From LGRD01 sp031382215 (GTDB lineage: Bacteria; Pseudomonadota; Gammaproteobacteria; Burkholderiales; Burkholderiaceae_C), in contig JANMYQ010000145.1 in NCBI GenBank assembly GCA_031382215.1, positions 1 through 64,000 on the forward strand: a DNA stretch of 64,000 nucleotides. The letters run 5' to 3'. Made by a program: the position numbers and the translations under genes. The notes beneath the pieces are model-generated. The model ran no database searches. It worked only from the letters and a program-made list of their open reading frames with translations, and was not told where the DNA came from. Every line of letters starts with the position of its first letter. Positions within the stretch are counted from its first letter, which is position 1. Below, piece by piece: positions 40,222-50,393 of the stretch.

Positions 40222-40653
40222 TCACTTCACAAATTGCTCGTTGCCGATCATGCCGAGCTTCGTCACACCGAGTCGCTGCGCAGAGGCCAGCACCATCGCC
40301 ACCGATTTGTACTCGACCAGCTTGTTCGGCCGGATGTGCACCTCCGGTTGGTCAGGCTCGGCGGCGGCCTTGCTCAAGCGTGCTTCGAGCGTGGCGCGGT
40401 CGGCCAGCACCTCGCCGTTCCACAGCACCGTGCCATCGAAGTCGATGTCGATCGTGACCACCACCGGCTCCTTGGTGGCCGGTGGCGGCAGGCCGGCCGG
40501 CATGTTCAGGTTGACGGTGTGGAGCTGAATCGGAATCGTGATGATGAGCATGATGATCAGCACCAGCATCACGTCGATCAGCGGCGTGGTGTTGATCTCC
40601 ATCATCACTTCGGGTTCGCCCGAGCCGGAGCCCGAGCCGATGTTCATGGCCAT
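40222..40653 (-). CDS. ExbD-type protein, second copy
   Basis: A 143-residue ExbD/TolR protein. After a glycine/serine-rich start, INTTPLIDVMLVLIIMLIIT forms the membrane helix with the conserved Asp in LIDVML; the periplasmic part has TIDIDFDGTVLWNG, HIRPNKLVEYKSVAMVLASAQ and ends in EQFVK. It follows the first exbD by 4 bases. AAGG lies 9 bases before the ATG at 40653. Tandem ExbD genes behind exbB are known in Xanthomonas-like TonB clusters, where one is accessory; which copy is essential here cannot be told. Confidence 0.93.
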   Translation of the reverse strand: MAMNIGSGSGSGEPEVMMEINTTPLIDVMLVLIIMLIITIPIQLHTVNLNMPAGLPPPATKEPVVVTIDIDFDGTVLWNGEVLADRATLEARLSKAAAEPDQPEVHIRPNKLVEYKSVAMVLASAQRLGVTKLGMIGNEQFVK

Positions 40654-40657
40654 GGCA

Positions 40658-41083
40658 TCAACCTTTCGGAGGCGGTTCGGTGACGAAGCTGATCTTGGCG
40701 ATGGCCGCGCGTTGGCACGCAAACACCACCCGGCCGATCGATTCGTAGCGGCTCTTCTCGTCGCCGCGGATGTGGATCTCGGGCTGCGGGTTCAGCACCA
40801 CAACCTTCTTCAGGCGCTGGAACAGCGCTTCGTTATCGGCCACGGCCTGACCGTTCCAGAACACGTCGCCGTCCTTGTTGACCGAGACCTCGATGTTCTC
40901 GGGCTTGGTCTGGCGCGCGATGTTGGTTTCCTTGGGCAGGCTCATCGCGACGGTTTGCGTGACCACCGGAATCGTGATCAGGAAAATGATCAGCAGCACC
41001 AGCATCACGTCGACCAGCGGCGTGGTGTTGATGGTGGAGACGACTTCGTCCTCGTCGCTGCTCGAACCGATGCTCATCGCCAT
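40658..41083 (-). CDS. exbD: ExbD-type protein, first copy
   Basis: A 141-residue proton-channel partner of ExbB. The single helix INTTPLVDVMLVLLIIFLIT (about residues 18-37) carries the essential Asp; the periplasmic domain has VNKDGDVFWNGQAVADNEAL and HIRGDEKSRYESIGRVVFACQ. It is about half identical by eye to the second copy that follows 4 bases on, suggesting gene duplication. An acidic N terminus (SSDEDEVV) differs from the Gly/Ser start of the other copy. Confidence 0.93.
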   Translation of the reverse strand: MAMSIGSSSDEDEVVSTINTTPLVDVMLVLLIIFLITIPVVTQTVAMSLPKETNIARQTKPENIEVSVNKDGDVFWNGQAVADNEALFQRLKKVVVLNPQPEIHIRGDEKSRYESIGRVVFACQRAAIAKISFVTEPPPKG

Positions 41084-41110
41084 GGCAGTCTCCTTTTTAG
41101 GCGCCGTTGT

Positions 41111-41962
<852 letters not shown>

Positions 41963-42054
41963 GGAAAAGGTCTCCTGCAGGTATCGAAGGTCAAGAAAGG
42001 GTGCCAGTGCGTTGCGCGGAGCCTCGTGGGCGCGAGCGCAAAGTGACAAGGCCT

Positions 42055-42738
42055 TCAGTTGGTGATGGTGAAAGCGAAGGGCTGCTCGACGATGATGTTG
42101 TCGCCGGTGCAGGTGTAGGACTGCATCGCCGTGCTCACGGCGTTGATGAAGGCCCGCTGGATCTTGCGGTCGCTGGTCCCGGTGAACGAGCCCGGCACCA
42201 TCTCGACCCTGTCAATCTTGTTGGCCTTGATCGTGGCCCGCGCCGTCAGCCCGATCTTGCCGACGAAGTCGACGCCGGGCACCTCGGGCTTGGGCATGCT
42301 GGAGCAATACGCCTGGATTCCTTGTGGCTTGGGTGCCGCCAGCGGCGGTGGCGGGGGCGGCGGCGCCACTTCGGCCACCACGGGGGGCGGCGGTGGAGCT
42401 GGCGCGATAACCACCGGCGCGGGCGGCGGCGGCGTGGGCACCGCGGTGATGGTGGGTTGCGGCGGCGGAGGTGTGGCGATCTGCACCTCGGGCGGCGGAA
42501 TGAAAGGCGGCGGCGGCGCTTCCAGCCGCGGCGGCGGCGGCACCACGATTTCGGGCGGCGGCGGCGGCTTCTTGATCTCTTCGATCACCTTGGTTTCGAT
42601 CGGCGCGCGCACCACCTCGACCACCTTCTTGGCCAGGCCGGTGACGAGGGCGTAGACGATGAAGGCGTGGAACAGAATGACAAGCGTGAAGCCCACGAGG
42701 TGTCGCCTCGGGTCGGCTTGCTGCTTCGAAAAATCCAT
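42055..42738 (-). CDS. tonB: Energy transducer TonB
   Basis: Transmits proton-motive energy from ExbB/ExbD to outer-membrane receptors. The 227 residues have a membrane anchor (about 14-33, with the His24 in VILFHAFIV that is critical in TonB), a long proline-rich spacer (about 58-150, with several runs of four to seven Pro and VVPPPP/PPPE repeats), and a C-terminal TonB domain (VDFVGKIGLTARATIKANK, IQRAFINAVSTAMQSY). The domain ends in FAFTITN. It is upstream of exbB on the same strand and directly after the receptor gene; a terminator lies between receptor and tonB. Confidence 0.93.
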   Translation of the reverse strand: MDFSKQQADPRRHLVGFTLVILFHAFIVYALVTGLAKKVVEVVRAPIETKVIEEIKKPPPPPEIVVPPPPRLEAPPPPFIPPPEVQIATPPPPQPTITAVPTPPPPAPVVIAPAPPPPPVVAEVAPPPPPPPLAAPKPQGIQAYCSSMPKPEVPGVDFVGKIGLTARATIKANKIDRVEMVPGSFTGTSDRKIQRAFINAVSTAMQSYTCTGDNIIVEQPFAFTITN

Positions 42739-42821
42739 GTCCTGGGATCTCCAGAGAGACTGCGGCGGAGGCGCGATGCTACCAGCAGCCATGCGGCCGG
42801 TCGTAGAGCGGCGACCTCAAC

Positions 42822-42855
42822 AAAATGCCCGCCGGCTTGTGGCCAGCGGGCAATT
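42822..42855 (-). terminator. Intrinsic terminator after the TonB-dependent receptor gene
   Basis: On the minus strand TGCCCGC (from 42852) pairs with GCGGGCA (to 42826), with a further three inner pairs after one mismatch, followed by TTTTG (42825-42821). It lies 28 bases past the receptor stop and before tonB, so tonB probably has its own promoter. Confidence 0.75.
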
Positions 42856-42880
42856 CAAGCAAAGGATCGGCAGGGACCTA

Positions 42881-45640
42881 TCAGAGGAACTTGTACGCCA
42901 TGCGAAGCGTGAAGGTACGACCCAGTGGATCGGTGAACCGGGGATCGAAGCCACGCTGGAAGGTCGTGTTCTGCACAGACAGCGGAGGATTCGAATCGAA
43001 CAGGTTCAAGACGCCAGCGGTGACAGTGAGGTTCTTGACGCCGGTGTAGCTGGCCGACAGATCGAACAGATAGTAGCGCTGCACCACGTTGACGCCGTCC
43101 TGGTCGACGTAGCCGCTCTTGAAACGCTGTCCCAAGGTCACCCCGAACTGGTCATCGTTCCATGACGCGGTGGCCACGTGCTGCCACCGGAAGACAGGTG
43201 CGTTGTCCGAGTAGCGTCCCACGGCATTGATGAAGGTGCCGTTCTTTTCCCGCTGGTAACGGTACTTGGTAACGTATGTGCCTTCGATCGACAGGCCGAA
43301 GTTGCCGCTGGGCGTCGCGCCCGACCGCCAAGCCGCCGACAGGTCGATGCCACTGGTGCGCAATTCACCGAGGTTTTCGGTTGCTGTGTCGATGAAAGCG
43401 ATCGGGTCGTAGCCGATGCCGGGGAAGCCCGTGCAGGCGTCGATGTCCGAGCGGGTGATGCCGGCGCCTGTCGCAGGAATCTGGCTGCAGCGCACGAAGC
43501 GCCCCGCGAACTTGGCCGGATCAGCAAACACTGCCTGCTCAGGCAAACCGCTTATCAGGTCCTTGACGCGGATGCTCCAGAAATCCGCACCCAAGGTCAC
43601 GTTGCGGGACGGCTCGAACACAACACCAGCCGTAAACGCTTTCGACCGCTCTGGCTTCAAGCTGTCCGAAGGCAATCCAATTCCGCCGGGCCCACCCTGG
43701 CGCTGCAACACTTGCTGGCCGCAGACGACACCGGCCGAGGCGCCAGGAACGGCCGTGCCACCCGGGCACAGCACGGGGTCGTCGTAGTTGTCCGTCGTGA
43801 AAGTGGTCGACTGCGGCTGATAAATTTCATACAGCGTTGGCGCGCGGAAACCGGTGTTCGCCGAACCCCGAATCAGCACTTCTTTGCTAGGCTGATAGCG
43901 CATGCTCACCTTGGGGTTGAATGTGTCGCCGGTACCGCCGTACTTGTCGTAGCGGCCCGCGAGGGAAATTTCAAGATCCTTGATGACCGGAATGCTGAAC
44001 TCGGCGAACAGTCCGGCCGCCTTGCGCTTGCCAGAGGTGTCACTGTCCGGATCGATTCCCAGACTGCCCAACGTGGAGGTGATGGGCAAAGCCTCAAAGC
44101 CCGACTTCTCGGTCCTGTACTCGACGCCAAATGCGGCACCCAGCGGGCCGGCAGGCAACTGCATCAGATCGACCTTCGAAATGCGCAGATCAACGAAGTT
44201 GTTCTTGCTCTTGCCCACCTGGGTTTCGGAGACCACTTGAGCGGCGTCAATCGCGGCCGTGCCTGCGGCCGTCTGAGCCCCGAAAGGATTGATGACACCA
44301 TTCCAAACGCCCTGGGCAATGAGGTCGTCGTTCACGTAGCCGCGCTTCACATTTGCCGCGCTCTTGTTCTGCGTGGTGCCGACTGCCGTGCGGTAGTCCC
44401 AACCAATGACGACGCCTTCCATGTCGATCATGGTGCGCTCGGTGGTGGTGTCGTCCCCGCTCGTGCGTTTGCCGGCGGGCACTTGGCGCCAGTTGGCAGC
44501 ACCGCCCAGCACCGTCGTGGTTCCGTTGCCGCCCGCGAAGTCGGGAACAATGACTTGTGTGGCGGAACCAGCGGCGCCGGCCGGGAAGAACGGGCTTGTC
44601 GCCGGCATCAGCGTCGACGTCGGCGCAGGGGCCACGCGAGCAGTGCTCTGATTGTTGGCGCGCAGGTGCTCCACCGACAGAGTGTGATCCGGCGTGACGG
44701 CGAAAGAACCCCGCACAAGCGCGGTGACCTGTTCGTTCTCGGTCAGCAGGTCGACGCTGCGCGAAAAGTCGTAGCGGCAACTGTTGAACGCGCCGCCGTT
44801 GGTGGGAGTGGTATTTCTAGGAATCGAGTTGGGCGGATCGCACAGCGGACCAGAAGGCTCGAATCCGTTCAGATCGCCCGGAAAGGCTGTACCACTGGTG
44901 CCATTCGTGACTGCGGTACGGGATGTACCGATGATGCCGGTCTTGGAGAACGTCCGATCGGCCGCCGCGAGCACGCTTTGTTTGCGCCAATCGAGCGCGC
45001 CCATGATGTTGAAGCGTTGTTCGGTGAGCGAGCCGAAGCCGCCGGAAACGCTGACGCGCTTGGTATCGCCGCCGCCTTCGCGTTGCGGCTTGGTGAGCTG
45101 GCCGCTGACCTCAAGGCCAACCAGTTCCTTCTTCAGGATGAAGTTGATGACACCACCGATGGCGTCGGTGCCATAGATGGCCGACGCACCGTCACGCAGG
45201 ACCTCGATCCGAGATATCGCCGAGAGCGGAATGGCGTTCAAGTCCACCGCAGCCGCATCGAAGGCGTGATTCGCCAGTCGACGCCCGTTCAAGAGCACCA
45301 GCGTCTTGTTGGCGTTCGTGTTGGTGGGGCCACCAAGACCGCGCAGATCGGCTTCCGCCTTGCCACCCGTCGTTCCACCAATGGATGAACTGGCGCCGAA
45401 GTTCGACTGGTTGGCAGAGATGTACTGGACTGCCTGCTCGGTCGACGTCACGCCCTGCTTGGCCAGGTCGTCGATCCGGATGACCGTGACCGGCAAAGCG
45501 GTCTCGCCGGAGATTCGGCGAATCGATGAGCCAGTGATTTCGACCCTATCCAACTGCTGCTGAGCGAGGACCGTGGACGATGCAAGCGTCCCGCCGCAGA
45601 CCAGCATCACTCCCGCACAGATCTTCGTTTTCTTGAACAT
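42881..45640 (-). CDS. TonB-dependent outer-membrane receptor
   Basis: A 919-residue ligand-gated porin. A signal peptide (about 1-26, ASSTVLAQQ) precedes the N-terminal plug (about 30-160) with VEITGSSIRR, PVTVIRIDDLAKQGV, LRGLGG, TLVLLNGRR, and ISRIEVLRDGASAIYGTDAIGGVINF. The rest is the barrel, with Gly/Asp-rich extracellular loops and the terminal strand RTFTLRMAYKF; the final residue is Leu, while most barrels end in an aromatic. The group with this plug type imports varied substrates (carbohydrates, peptides, siderophores); none can be named. AGGAG lies 6 bases before the ATG. Two 11-bp direct repeats lie upstream. Confidence 0.93.
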   Translation of the reverse strand: MFKKTKICAGVMLVCGGTLASSTVLAQQQLDRVEITGSSIRRISGETALPVTVIRIDDLAKQGVTSTEQAVQYISANQSNFGASSSIGGTTGGKAEADLRGLGGPTNTNANKTLVLLNGRRLANHAFDAAAVDLNAIPLSAISRIEVLRDGASAIYGTDAIGGVINFILKKELVGLEVSGQLTKPQREGGGDTKRVSVSGGFGSLTEQRFNIMGALDWRKQSVLAAADRTFSKTGIIGTSRTAVTNGTSGTAFPGDLNGFEPSGPLCDPPNSIPRNTTPTNGGAFNSCRYDFSRSVDLLTENEQVTALVRGSFAVTPDHTLSVEHLRANNQSTARVAPAPTSTLMPATSPFFPAGAAGSATQVIVPDFAGGNGTTTVLGGAANWRQVPAGKRTSGDDTTTERTMIDMEGVVIGWDYRTAVGTTQNKSAANVKRGYVNDDLIAQGVWNGVINPFGAQTAAGTAAIDAAQVVSETQVGKSKNNFVDLRISKVDLMQLPAGPLGAAFGVEYRTEKSGFEALPITSTLGSLGIDPDSDTSGKRKAAGLFAEFSIPVIKDLEISLAGRYDKYGGTGDTFNPKVSMRYQPSKEVLIRGSANTGFRAPTLYEIYQPQSTTFTTDNYDDPVLCPGGTAVPGASAGVVCGQQVLQRQGGPGGIGLPSDSLKPERSKAFTAGVVFEPSRNVTLGADFWSIRVKDLISGLPEQAVFADPAKFAGRFVRCSQIPATGAGITRSDIDACTGFPGIGYDPIAFIDTATENLGELRTSGIDLSAAWRSGATPSGNFGLSIEGTYVTKYRYQREKNGTFINAVGRYSDNAPVFRWQHVATASWNDDQFGVTLGQRFKSGYVDQDGVNVVQRYYLFDLSASYTGVKNLTVTAGVLNLFDSNPPLSVQNTTFQRGFDPRFTDPLGRTFTLRMAYKFL

Positions 45641-46036
45641 GGAGTCTCCTGAGATGCACTGAGTGGATGATTGATGAACCCAGTCCCGCAGCAAGTCGTG
45701 TGCCAACTTGTAAGTCGGTAATGACGCGCGTGCAAAGACGTGTAAATCAATTGTCACTGAGTGGAAATATGGCCCGTCTAGGGTATTCCTTGATCGCTTG
45801 GCAACACGCTCGGTTCAGACCCTCGACCCGCCCTGGCTGGAGCAAGGAAAAGTGAGATGCCATGCGGGTTTGCGGGCAATTTTGGTGCGCGCACCCGCAC
45901 GGGAGCGGCGAGTTTTCCGGGGGCCTTTCAGGGCATGTCCCTAGGCTTCACACCAACTGCCGTTGGATGCTCGCAACACGCTGCCCCGGCGCCGCCCGCC
46001 GAGAGCCATGGGCACGTCGGCGCTTGTTGGGTACCG
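45641..46036. other. 396-bp intergenic region upstream of the receptor
   Basis: No gene is supported. It holds two exact direct repeats CACTGAGTGGA (45657-45667 and 45755-45765), 98 bases apart, candidate binding sites for a regulator of the receptor; possible promoter elements on the minus strand (TTGCAC about 16 bases before TTACAA around 45705-45735) are weak. From about 45860 to 46036 I see only GC-rich sequence without clear signals. Confidence 0.4.
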
Positions 46037-47869
46037 TCAGGAGACCTGAATCCGCGGCACCGCCGCCAGCAAGCTGCGCGTGTAGGTGGATCGAGGGTGG
46101 CGCAGCACTGCTTCGGCCACGCCCATCTCCCCAATCCGCCCGTTCTGCATCACCGCCACGTGGTCGGCGATGTACTCGACGACGCCGATGTTGTGCGTGA
46201 TGAACAGGTAGGACACGCCCAGCTCGCGCTGCAGTTGGCGCAGCAGGTTCAGGATCTGCGCCTGCACCGACACGTCGAGCGCCGAGGTGGGCTCGTCGCA
46301 GACGATCAGCTTGGGCTCCACCGCCAGTGCGCGTGCGATCGCGATGCGCTGGCGTTGGCCGCCGGAAAATTCGTGCGGGTAGCGTTCGAGCGCGTCGCGC
46401 CGCAGCCCGACCTGATCGACCAACTTTTCGATGCTGGCGCGGCGCGCCGCCGCGTCCATGCTCGGGCGCAGCGCCAGCAGGCCCTCTTCGAGGATGTCGA
46501 AGACGCGCATGCGCGGGTTCAGCGACGCAAACGGATCCTGGAAGATGATCTGCACCGACCGGCGCGCTTCGCGCAGCACGGCGCCTTCGAGCGTGAACAG
46601 GTCGTGCCCGTTGAACAGTGCTTTGCCTTCGATCAGCGCCTGGCCGCGCAGCAGTTGCACGATCGCCTTTCCGGTCGTCGTCTTGCCGCAGCCGGACTCG
46701 CCCACCAGCGCCAGCGTCTGGCCCGGGCGGATGCTGAAGGAGATGTTGTCGACCGCCGTGAACACACCCTGCGTGCCTCGCAGCAGGCTCTTGCGGATCG
46801 GGAAGCGCACGCTGAGTTCGCGCACTTCCAGCAGCGCGGTGGCATCGGCGGCGGGCTTCTTCGCCACGACGACGGGCAGCGGCATGGGGGCCTCCTCCGC
46901 GTCATGCGGCATCTGCCCGTCGGCGTACAGCAGGCAACGCACGCTGCGGCCGCCGATGTCCTGCAGCTCCGGCAAGGTGACGTGGCACTCTTCCATCACG
47001 CGGTCGCAGCGCGGCGCAAAGCGGCAGCCGGTGAAGGTTTGCCACAGCGGCGGCACAGTGCCGGCAATGGCGGCCAGGCTGGTGCCGCGCTTGGAAGAGT
47101 CGGGCAGCGCGTTCATCAGCAGCCGCGCGTAAGGATGCAGCGGCGCGTTGAAGAACTCGGCCGCACTGGCCACCTCGATGATCTGCCCCGCGTACATGAG
47201 CGCCACGCGCTGCGCCATGCCCGAGACCAGCGCCAGGTCGTGCGTGATCAGCAGCAGGCCCATGCCCTGCTCTTTTTGCAGGCGCTTGAGCAGGTCGAGG
47301 ATCTGCGCCTGGATCGTCACGTCCAGCGCCGTGGTCGGCTCGTCGGCGACCAGGAAGTCGGGTTCGCAGGCCAGCGTCATCGCAATCATCACGCGCTGCT
47401 TCTGCCCGCCGGACATGCGAAACGGGTATTCATCGATGCGTCGCTCGGGCTCGGGAATGCCGACCCGGCCGAGCCATTCGATCGCCTTGGCACGCGCCTG
47501 CGCACCGCGAAGCGGCGTGTGCGCCTCGATCGCCTCGACGATCTGGTCGCCCACGCGCATCACCGGGTTCAGGCTGGTGCCTGGCTCCTGGAAGATCATG
47601 CCGATCTTGCCGCCGCGGATGGCGCGCATCTGCGACTCGGGCAAAGCGAACACGTCGCGCCCTTCCAGCTCGAGCCGGCCTTCGGTCACGCGGCCGTTGT
47701 CGGGCAGCAGGCGCATCAACGCCAACGCGGTCATGCTTTTGCCGCAACCCGATTCGCCGACCAGCGCAAAGGTTTCGCCGCGCTGGATGCTCAGGCTCAG
47801 CCCGTCGATGGCCTTCACCAGGCCGGCGTCGGCGTCCAGCGCCACCTTGAGATCGGCAATGTTCAGCAT
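46037..47869 (-). CDS. Peptide ABC transporter ATPase, two fused nucleotide-binding domains (YejF-like)
   Basis: Drives uptake of peptides or similar solutes. The 610 residues contain two complete ATPase domains. The first has Walker A GESGCGKSMT (about residue 37), RMSGGQKQR and LVADEPTTALD; a GCRFAPRCDRVMEECH segment of the oligopeptide-transporter C-terminal type follows near 275. The second has GESGCGKTTTGK, EFSGGQRQR and IVCDEPTSALD. This fused form is typical of YejF and related dipeptide systems. Start ATG at 47869 is 25 bases after the permease stop. It is the last gene of a four-gene operon. Confidence 0.94.
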   Translation of the reverse strand: MLNIADLKVALDADAGLVKAIDGLSLSIQRGETFALVGESGCGKSMTALALMRLLPDNGRVTEGRLELEGRDVFALPESQMRAIRGGKIGMIFQEPGTSLNPVMRVGDQIVEAIEAHTPLRGAQARAKAIEWLGRVGIPEPERRIDEYPFRMSGGQKQRVMIAMTLACEPDFLVADEPTTALDVTIQAQILDLLKRLQKEQGMGLLLITHDLALVSGMAQRVALMYAGQIIEVASAAEFFNAPLHPYARLLMNALPDSSKRGTSLAAIAGTVPPLWQTFTGCRFAPRCDRVMEECHVTLPELQDIGGRSVRCLLYADGQMPHDAEEAPMPLPVVVAKKPAADATALLEVRELSVRFPIRKSLLRGTQGVFTAVDNISFSIRPGQTLALVGESGCGKTTTGKAIVQLLRGQALIEGKALFNGHDLFTLEGAVLREARRSVQIIFQDPFASLNPRMRVFDILEEGLLALRPSMDAAARRASIEKLVDQVGLRRDALERYPHEFSGGQRQRIAIARALAVEPKLIVCDEPTSALDVSVQAQILNLLRQLQRELGVSYLFITHNIGVVEYIADHVAVMQNGRIGEMGVAEAVLRHPRSTYTRSLLAAVPRIQVS

Positions 47870-47894
47870 CGGGGTCTCGGCGTGGGCAAATCGG

Positions 47895-49352
47895 TCAGCC
47901 GGCCTTGCCGCTGGCGGCCGGCAGTGCCGGCCGGCGTGGGCGGAAGGCGCTGGCGCGCGGGTCGAAGGCATCGCGCACGCCGTCGGCAAACAGGTTGGCG
48001 GCCAGCACCAGGCTGACCATGAAGCCGAAGGCCGCCGCGAACGACCACCACACCACCGGGTCGCGGCTCATCTCGCTGCGCGCCAGGTTGATCATGCCGC
48101 CGAAGCTGTTCATCGACGGGTCGACACCGACACCGACGTAGGACAGCACGGCTTCATACAGGATCAGCGAGGAGAACTCGAGTACTGTGACGATCAGCAT
48201 CAGGTGCGCAACGTTCGGGAAGATGTGCCGCCGCATGATGTTGCCGTGGCTCACGCCGAACGCGTTGGCGGCCTGCACGTACTCAAGCTCGCGCAGTTTC
48301 AGCGTCTCGCCGCGCAGAAGCCGGCACAGCCCGGCCCAACCGGTGAGGCCCAGCACCGTACAAAGCAGGAAGAGCTTGAGGTCGGCGCGTTCGACGCCGG
48401 TCTCGAACAGCTCCGGGTGCTTGTCAAGAAACACCTGCACCATCAGCACACAGGCGGCAATCAGCAGCACGTTCGGGATCGACGACAGCACGGTGTAGTG
48501 GTACTGGATCACTTCGTCGACCCAGCCGCGGAAGTAGCCCGCCAGGATGCCCAGGCCCACCGCCAGCGGCAGGGTTGCAACCGTCGCGAGCGTGCCGATC
48601 ACGAAGGCCGTGCGGATGCTCTTGAGCGCCTGGTACAGCACGTCGTTGCCGGTCAGGTCGGTGCCCATCACGTGGTAGTGGCCCATCAGCGCGGCGGTCG
48701 GGCCGATCAGCAGCGCTGCAAAAAGTAGGGTCCAAAGCACCACCCGCCACGGGATGTCGCCTTCGCCGCGCCAGATCGTCGCGAGGGTCGCGCCGAAACC
48801 CTGGCGCCGGCTGCGCGCCACCGCGGCCACCAGCAGGCCAGTCAGCACGATGAAACCCGCCACACCGGTCAGCGCCCCGACGGCGGCGCGCCGGGCCACG
48901 TCGCCGGCCCACTCGTTGGCCGGGTCGCGCAGGTGCGCGCCACCATGCACCAGGCGTGGCGCGACCCGCTTCAATTCGCCGCCCACCTCGGCCGTTTCTT
49001 TCGTGAAGCCGACATAGTCCAGCGGCCGCGAGTACGTCGCCTCGCGCGACTCGACGAGGTCCGACAACACCCAGTCGAGCGCCGAACTCGTGCGCGTGTC
49101 GTACGCCGGGGCAGCGCCTTGCGTGCCCGCGGCAGGTGGCAACAACGGCCGGTAGTGAACGCTGTCCAGCAGGGTCACCACCAGGCACAGCAGCAACACC
49201 ACCGACGAGGCGAGCGCCGGCGCGTCGCGGAACACCTTGCGCCAGTTGCTGCGCAGGCCCGGGCTGCGCAGCACCACCACCGCGTAGGCCACGAGGGCCG
49301 CCACGAGCAGCCAGATGGCCGCATCGGTCCACAAGATTACGAACTTCGGCAT
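47895..49352 (-). CDS. ABC transporter permease, YejE/DppC-like with N-terminal extension
   Basis: Second permease of the peptide transporter. Of its 485 residues, about the last 280 are the usual DppC-type core, with the EAA-type loop YVQAANAFGVSHGNIMRRH (contact with the ATPase) and LEFSSLILYEAVLSYVG. The first 200 or so hold extra membrane helices (about 12-28, 45-62, 160-182, 205-228) and a periplasmic stretch with the YDTRTSSALDWVLSDL region; E. coli YejE is about 340 residues. It starts 19 bases after the first permease. Confidence 0.9.
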   Translation of the reverse strand: MPKFVILWTDAAIWLLVAALVAYAVVVLRSPGLRSNWRKVFRDAPALASSVVLLLCLVVTLLDSVHYRPLLPPAAGTQGAAPAYDTRTSSALDWVLSDLVESREATYSRPLDYVGFTKETAEVGGELKRVAPRLVHGGAHLRDPANEWAGDVARRAAVGALTGVAGFIVLTGLLVAAVARSRRQGFGATLATIWRGEGDIPWRVVLWTLLFAALLIGPTAALMGHYHVMGTDLTGNDVLYQALKSIRTAFVIGTLATVATLPLAVGLGILAGYFRGWVDEVIQYHYTVLSSIPNVLLIAACVLMVQVFLDKHPELFETGVERADLKLFLLCTVLGLTGWAGLCRLLRGETLKLRELEYVQAANAFGVSHGNIMRRHIFPNVAHLMLIVTVLEFSSLILYEAVLSYVGVGVDPSMNSFGGMINLARSEMSRDPVVWWSFAAAFGFMVSLVLAANLFADGVRDAFDPRASAFRPRRPALPAASGKAG

Positions 49353-49371
49353 GGGGCTCTGCGCTTCCGCG

Positions 49372-50355
49372 CTATTCCAGCCGGACCCGGGGGTCGGCCC
49401 AGCTGTAGGCGATGTCGATCAGGATGTAGGTCGCGATGTAAAGCAGCGAGCCGACGAAGACCATCGTGCGCACGATCGCGAAGTCTTGCTTGCTGATCGC
49501 CTCGATCACGTAGGCGCCCAGCCCTGGCAGGCCGAAGAAACTCTCGAACACCAGGCTGCCCAGGAACACATACGGCAAGTAGCTGCCGGCGCTGGTGATG
49601 ATCGGGATCAGCGCATTGCGCAGCACGTGGCGGAACAGCACCACGATCTCGGCCAGGCCCTTGGCGCGCGCGGTGCGCACGTAGTCCTTGCCGATCTCCT
49701 CGAGGAACATCGCCCGGTACAACCGCGCCTCGCCGCCCAGCCGGGCAATCAGCGACAGCAGGATCGGCAGCGCAAGGAACTTGATCGCGTCCAGCCCGGC
49801 CACGTAGCCCGAGATCGGCGCGAGCTTGAGCACGCGCGAGAACAGGAACTGCCCGACGATGATATAGAACAGGCTCGAGATCGACAGCATCAGCACGCAG
49901 GCAACCACGCCCCAGAAGTCGAGCCGGCTGTTCCTGAACATCACCAGCAGCAGCGCAAACGCCGTACTGGCAATGACCTGCAGCACGAACAGAGGCAGCG
50001 CCATCTGCAGGCTCACCCACATGCGGCTGCTCACCTCGTGGCCGATGTCGCCAGCGCTTTCGGAGTCGGCGCGGCCGAAATTCAGCGTGAACAGCGAGAC
50101 CGAGCGCTCCCAGAAGATCGTCTCGGTGATGCGCTCGCTGCCCTCTTTGGCGGTATTCAGGTACAGCGGCTTGTCGTAACCACGTTCGGTCTTCCACTTC
50201 TCGATCAGTTCCTGCGTGACGCGCTTGCCGCCGATGTTCAGGCGTGCCATGTCATCGGGCGTATTGACGGTGAAGAACAGGAAGAAGGTCGCCAGGTTGA
50301 CGCCCAACAAGACAAGCGCGCCATAGATCAGGCGTCGGAACATGTAGGGGAGCAT
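49372..50355 (-). CDS. ABC transporter permease, YejB/DppB-like
   Basis: First permease, 327 residues with six membrane helices. N-terminal helix LIYGALVLLGVNLATFFLFF, the conserved periplasmic GYDKPLY, and the ATPase-contact loop DYVRTARAKGLAEIVVLFRH followed by GSLVFESFFGLPGLGAYVIEA. ATG at 50355 is chosen; a second ATG at 50343 is four codons later. It is 38 bases after the substrate-binding protein gene. Confidence 0.93.
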   Translation of the reverse strand: MLPYMFRRLIYGALVLLGVNLATFFLFFTVNTPDDMARLNIGGKRVTQELIEKWKTERGYDKPLYLNTAKEGSERITETIFWERSVSLFTLNFGRADSESAGDIGHEVSSRMWVSLQMALPLFVLQVIASTAFALLLVMFRNSRLDFWGVVACVLMLSISSLFYIIVGQFLFSRVLKLAPISGYVAGLDAIKFLALPILLSLIARLGGEARLYRAMFLEEIGKDYVRTARAKGLAEIVVLFRHVLRNALIPIITSAGSYLPYVFLGSLVFESFFGLPGLGAYVIEAISKQDFAIVRTMVFVGSLLYIATYILIDIAYSWADPRVRLE

Positions 50356-50393
50356 CGGCGCGTTGTCCTGGTGTCGTCCTGAGCTCGGCTTGG

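Noticed and set aside
45857..48016. A 719-codon plus-strand frame over the ABC ATPase gene
   Set aside because: The minus-strand reading gives two complete ATP-binding domains; the plus-strand reading is His/Arg/Gln rich without any motif.
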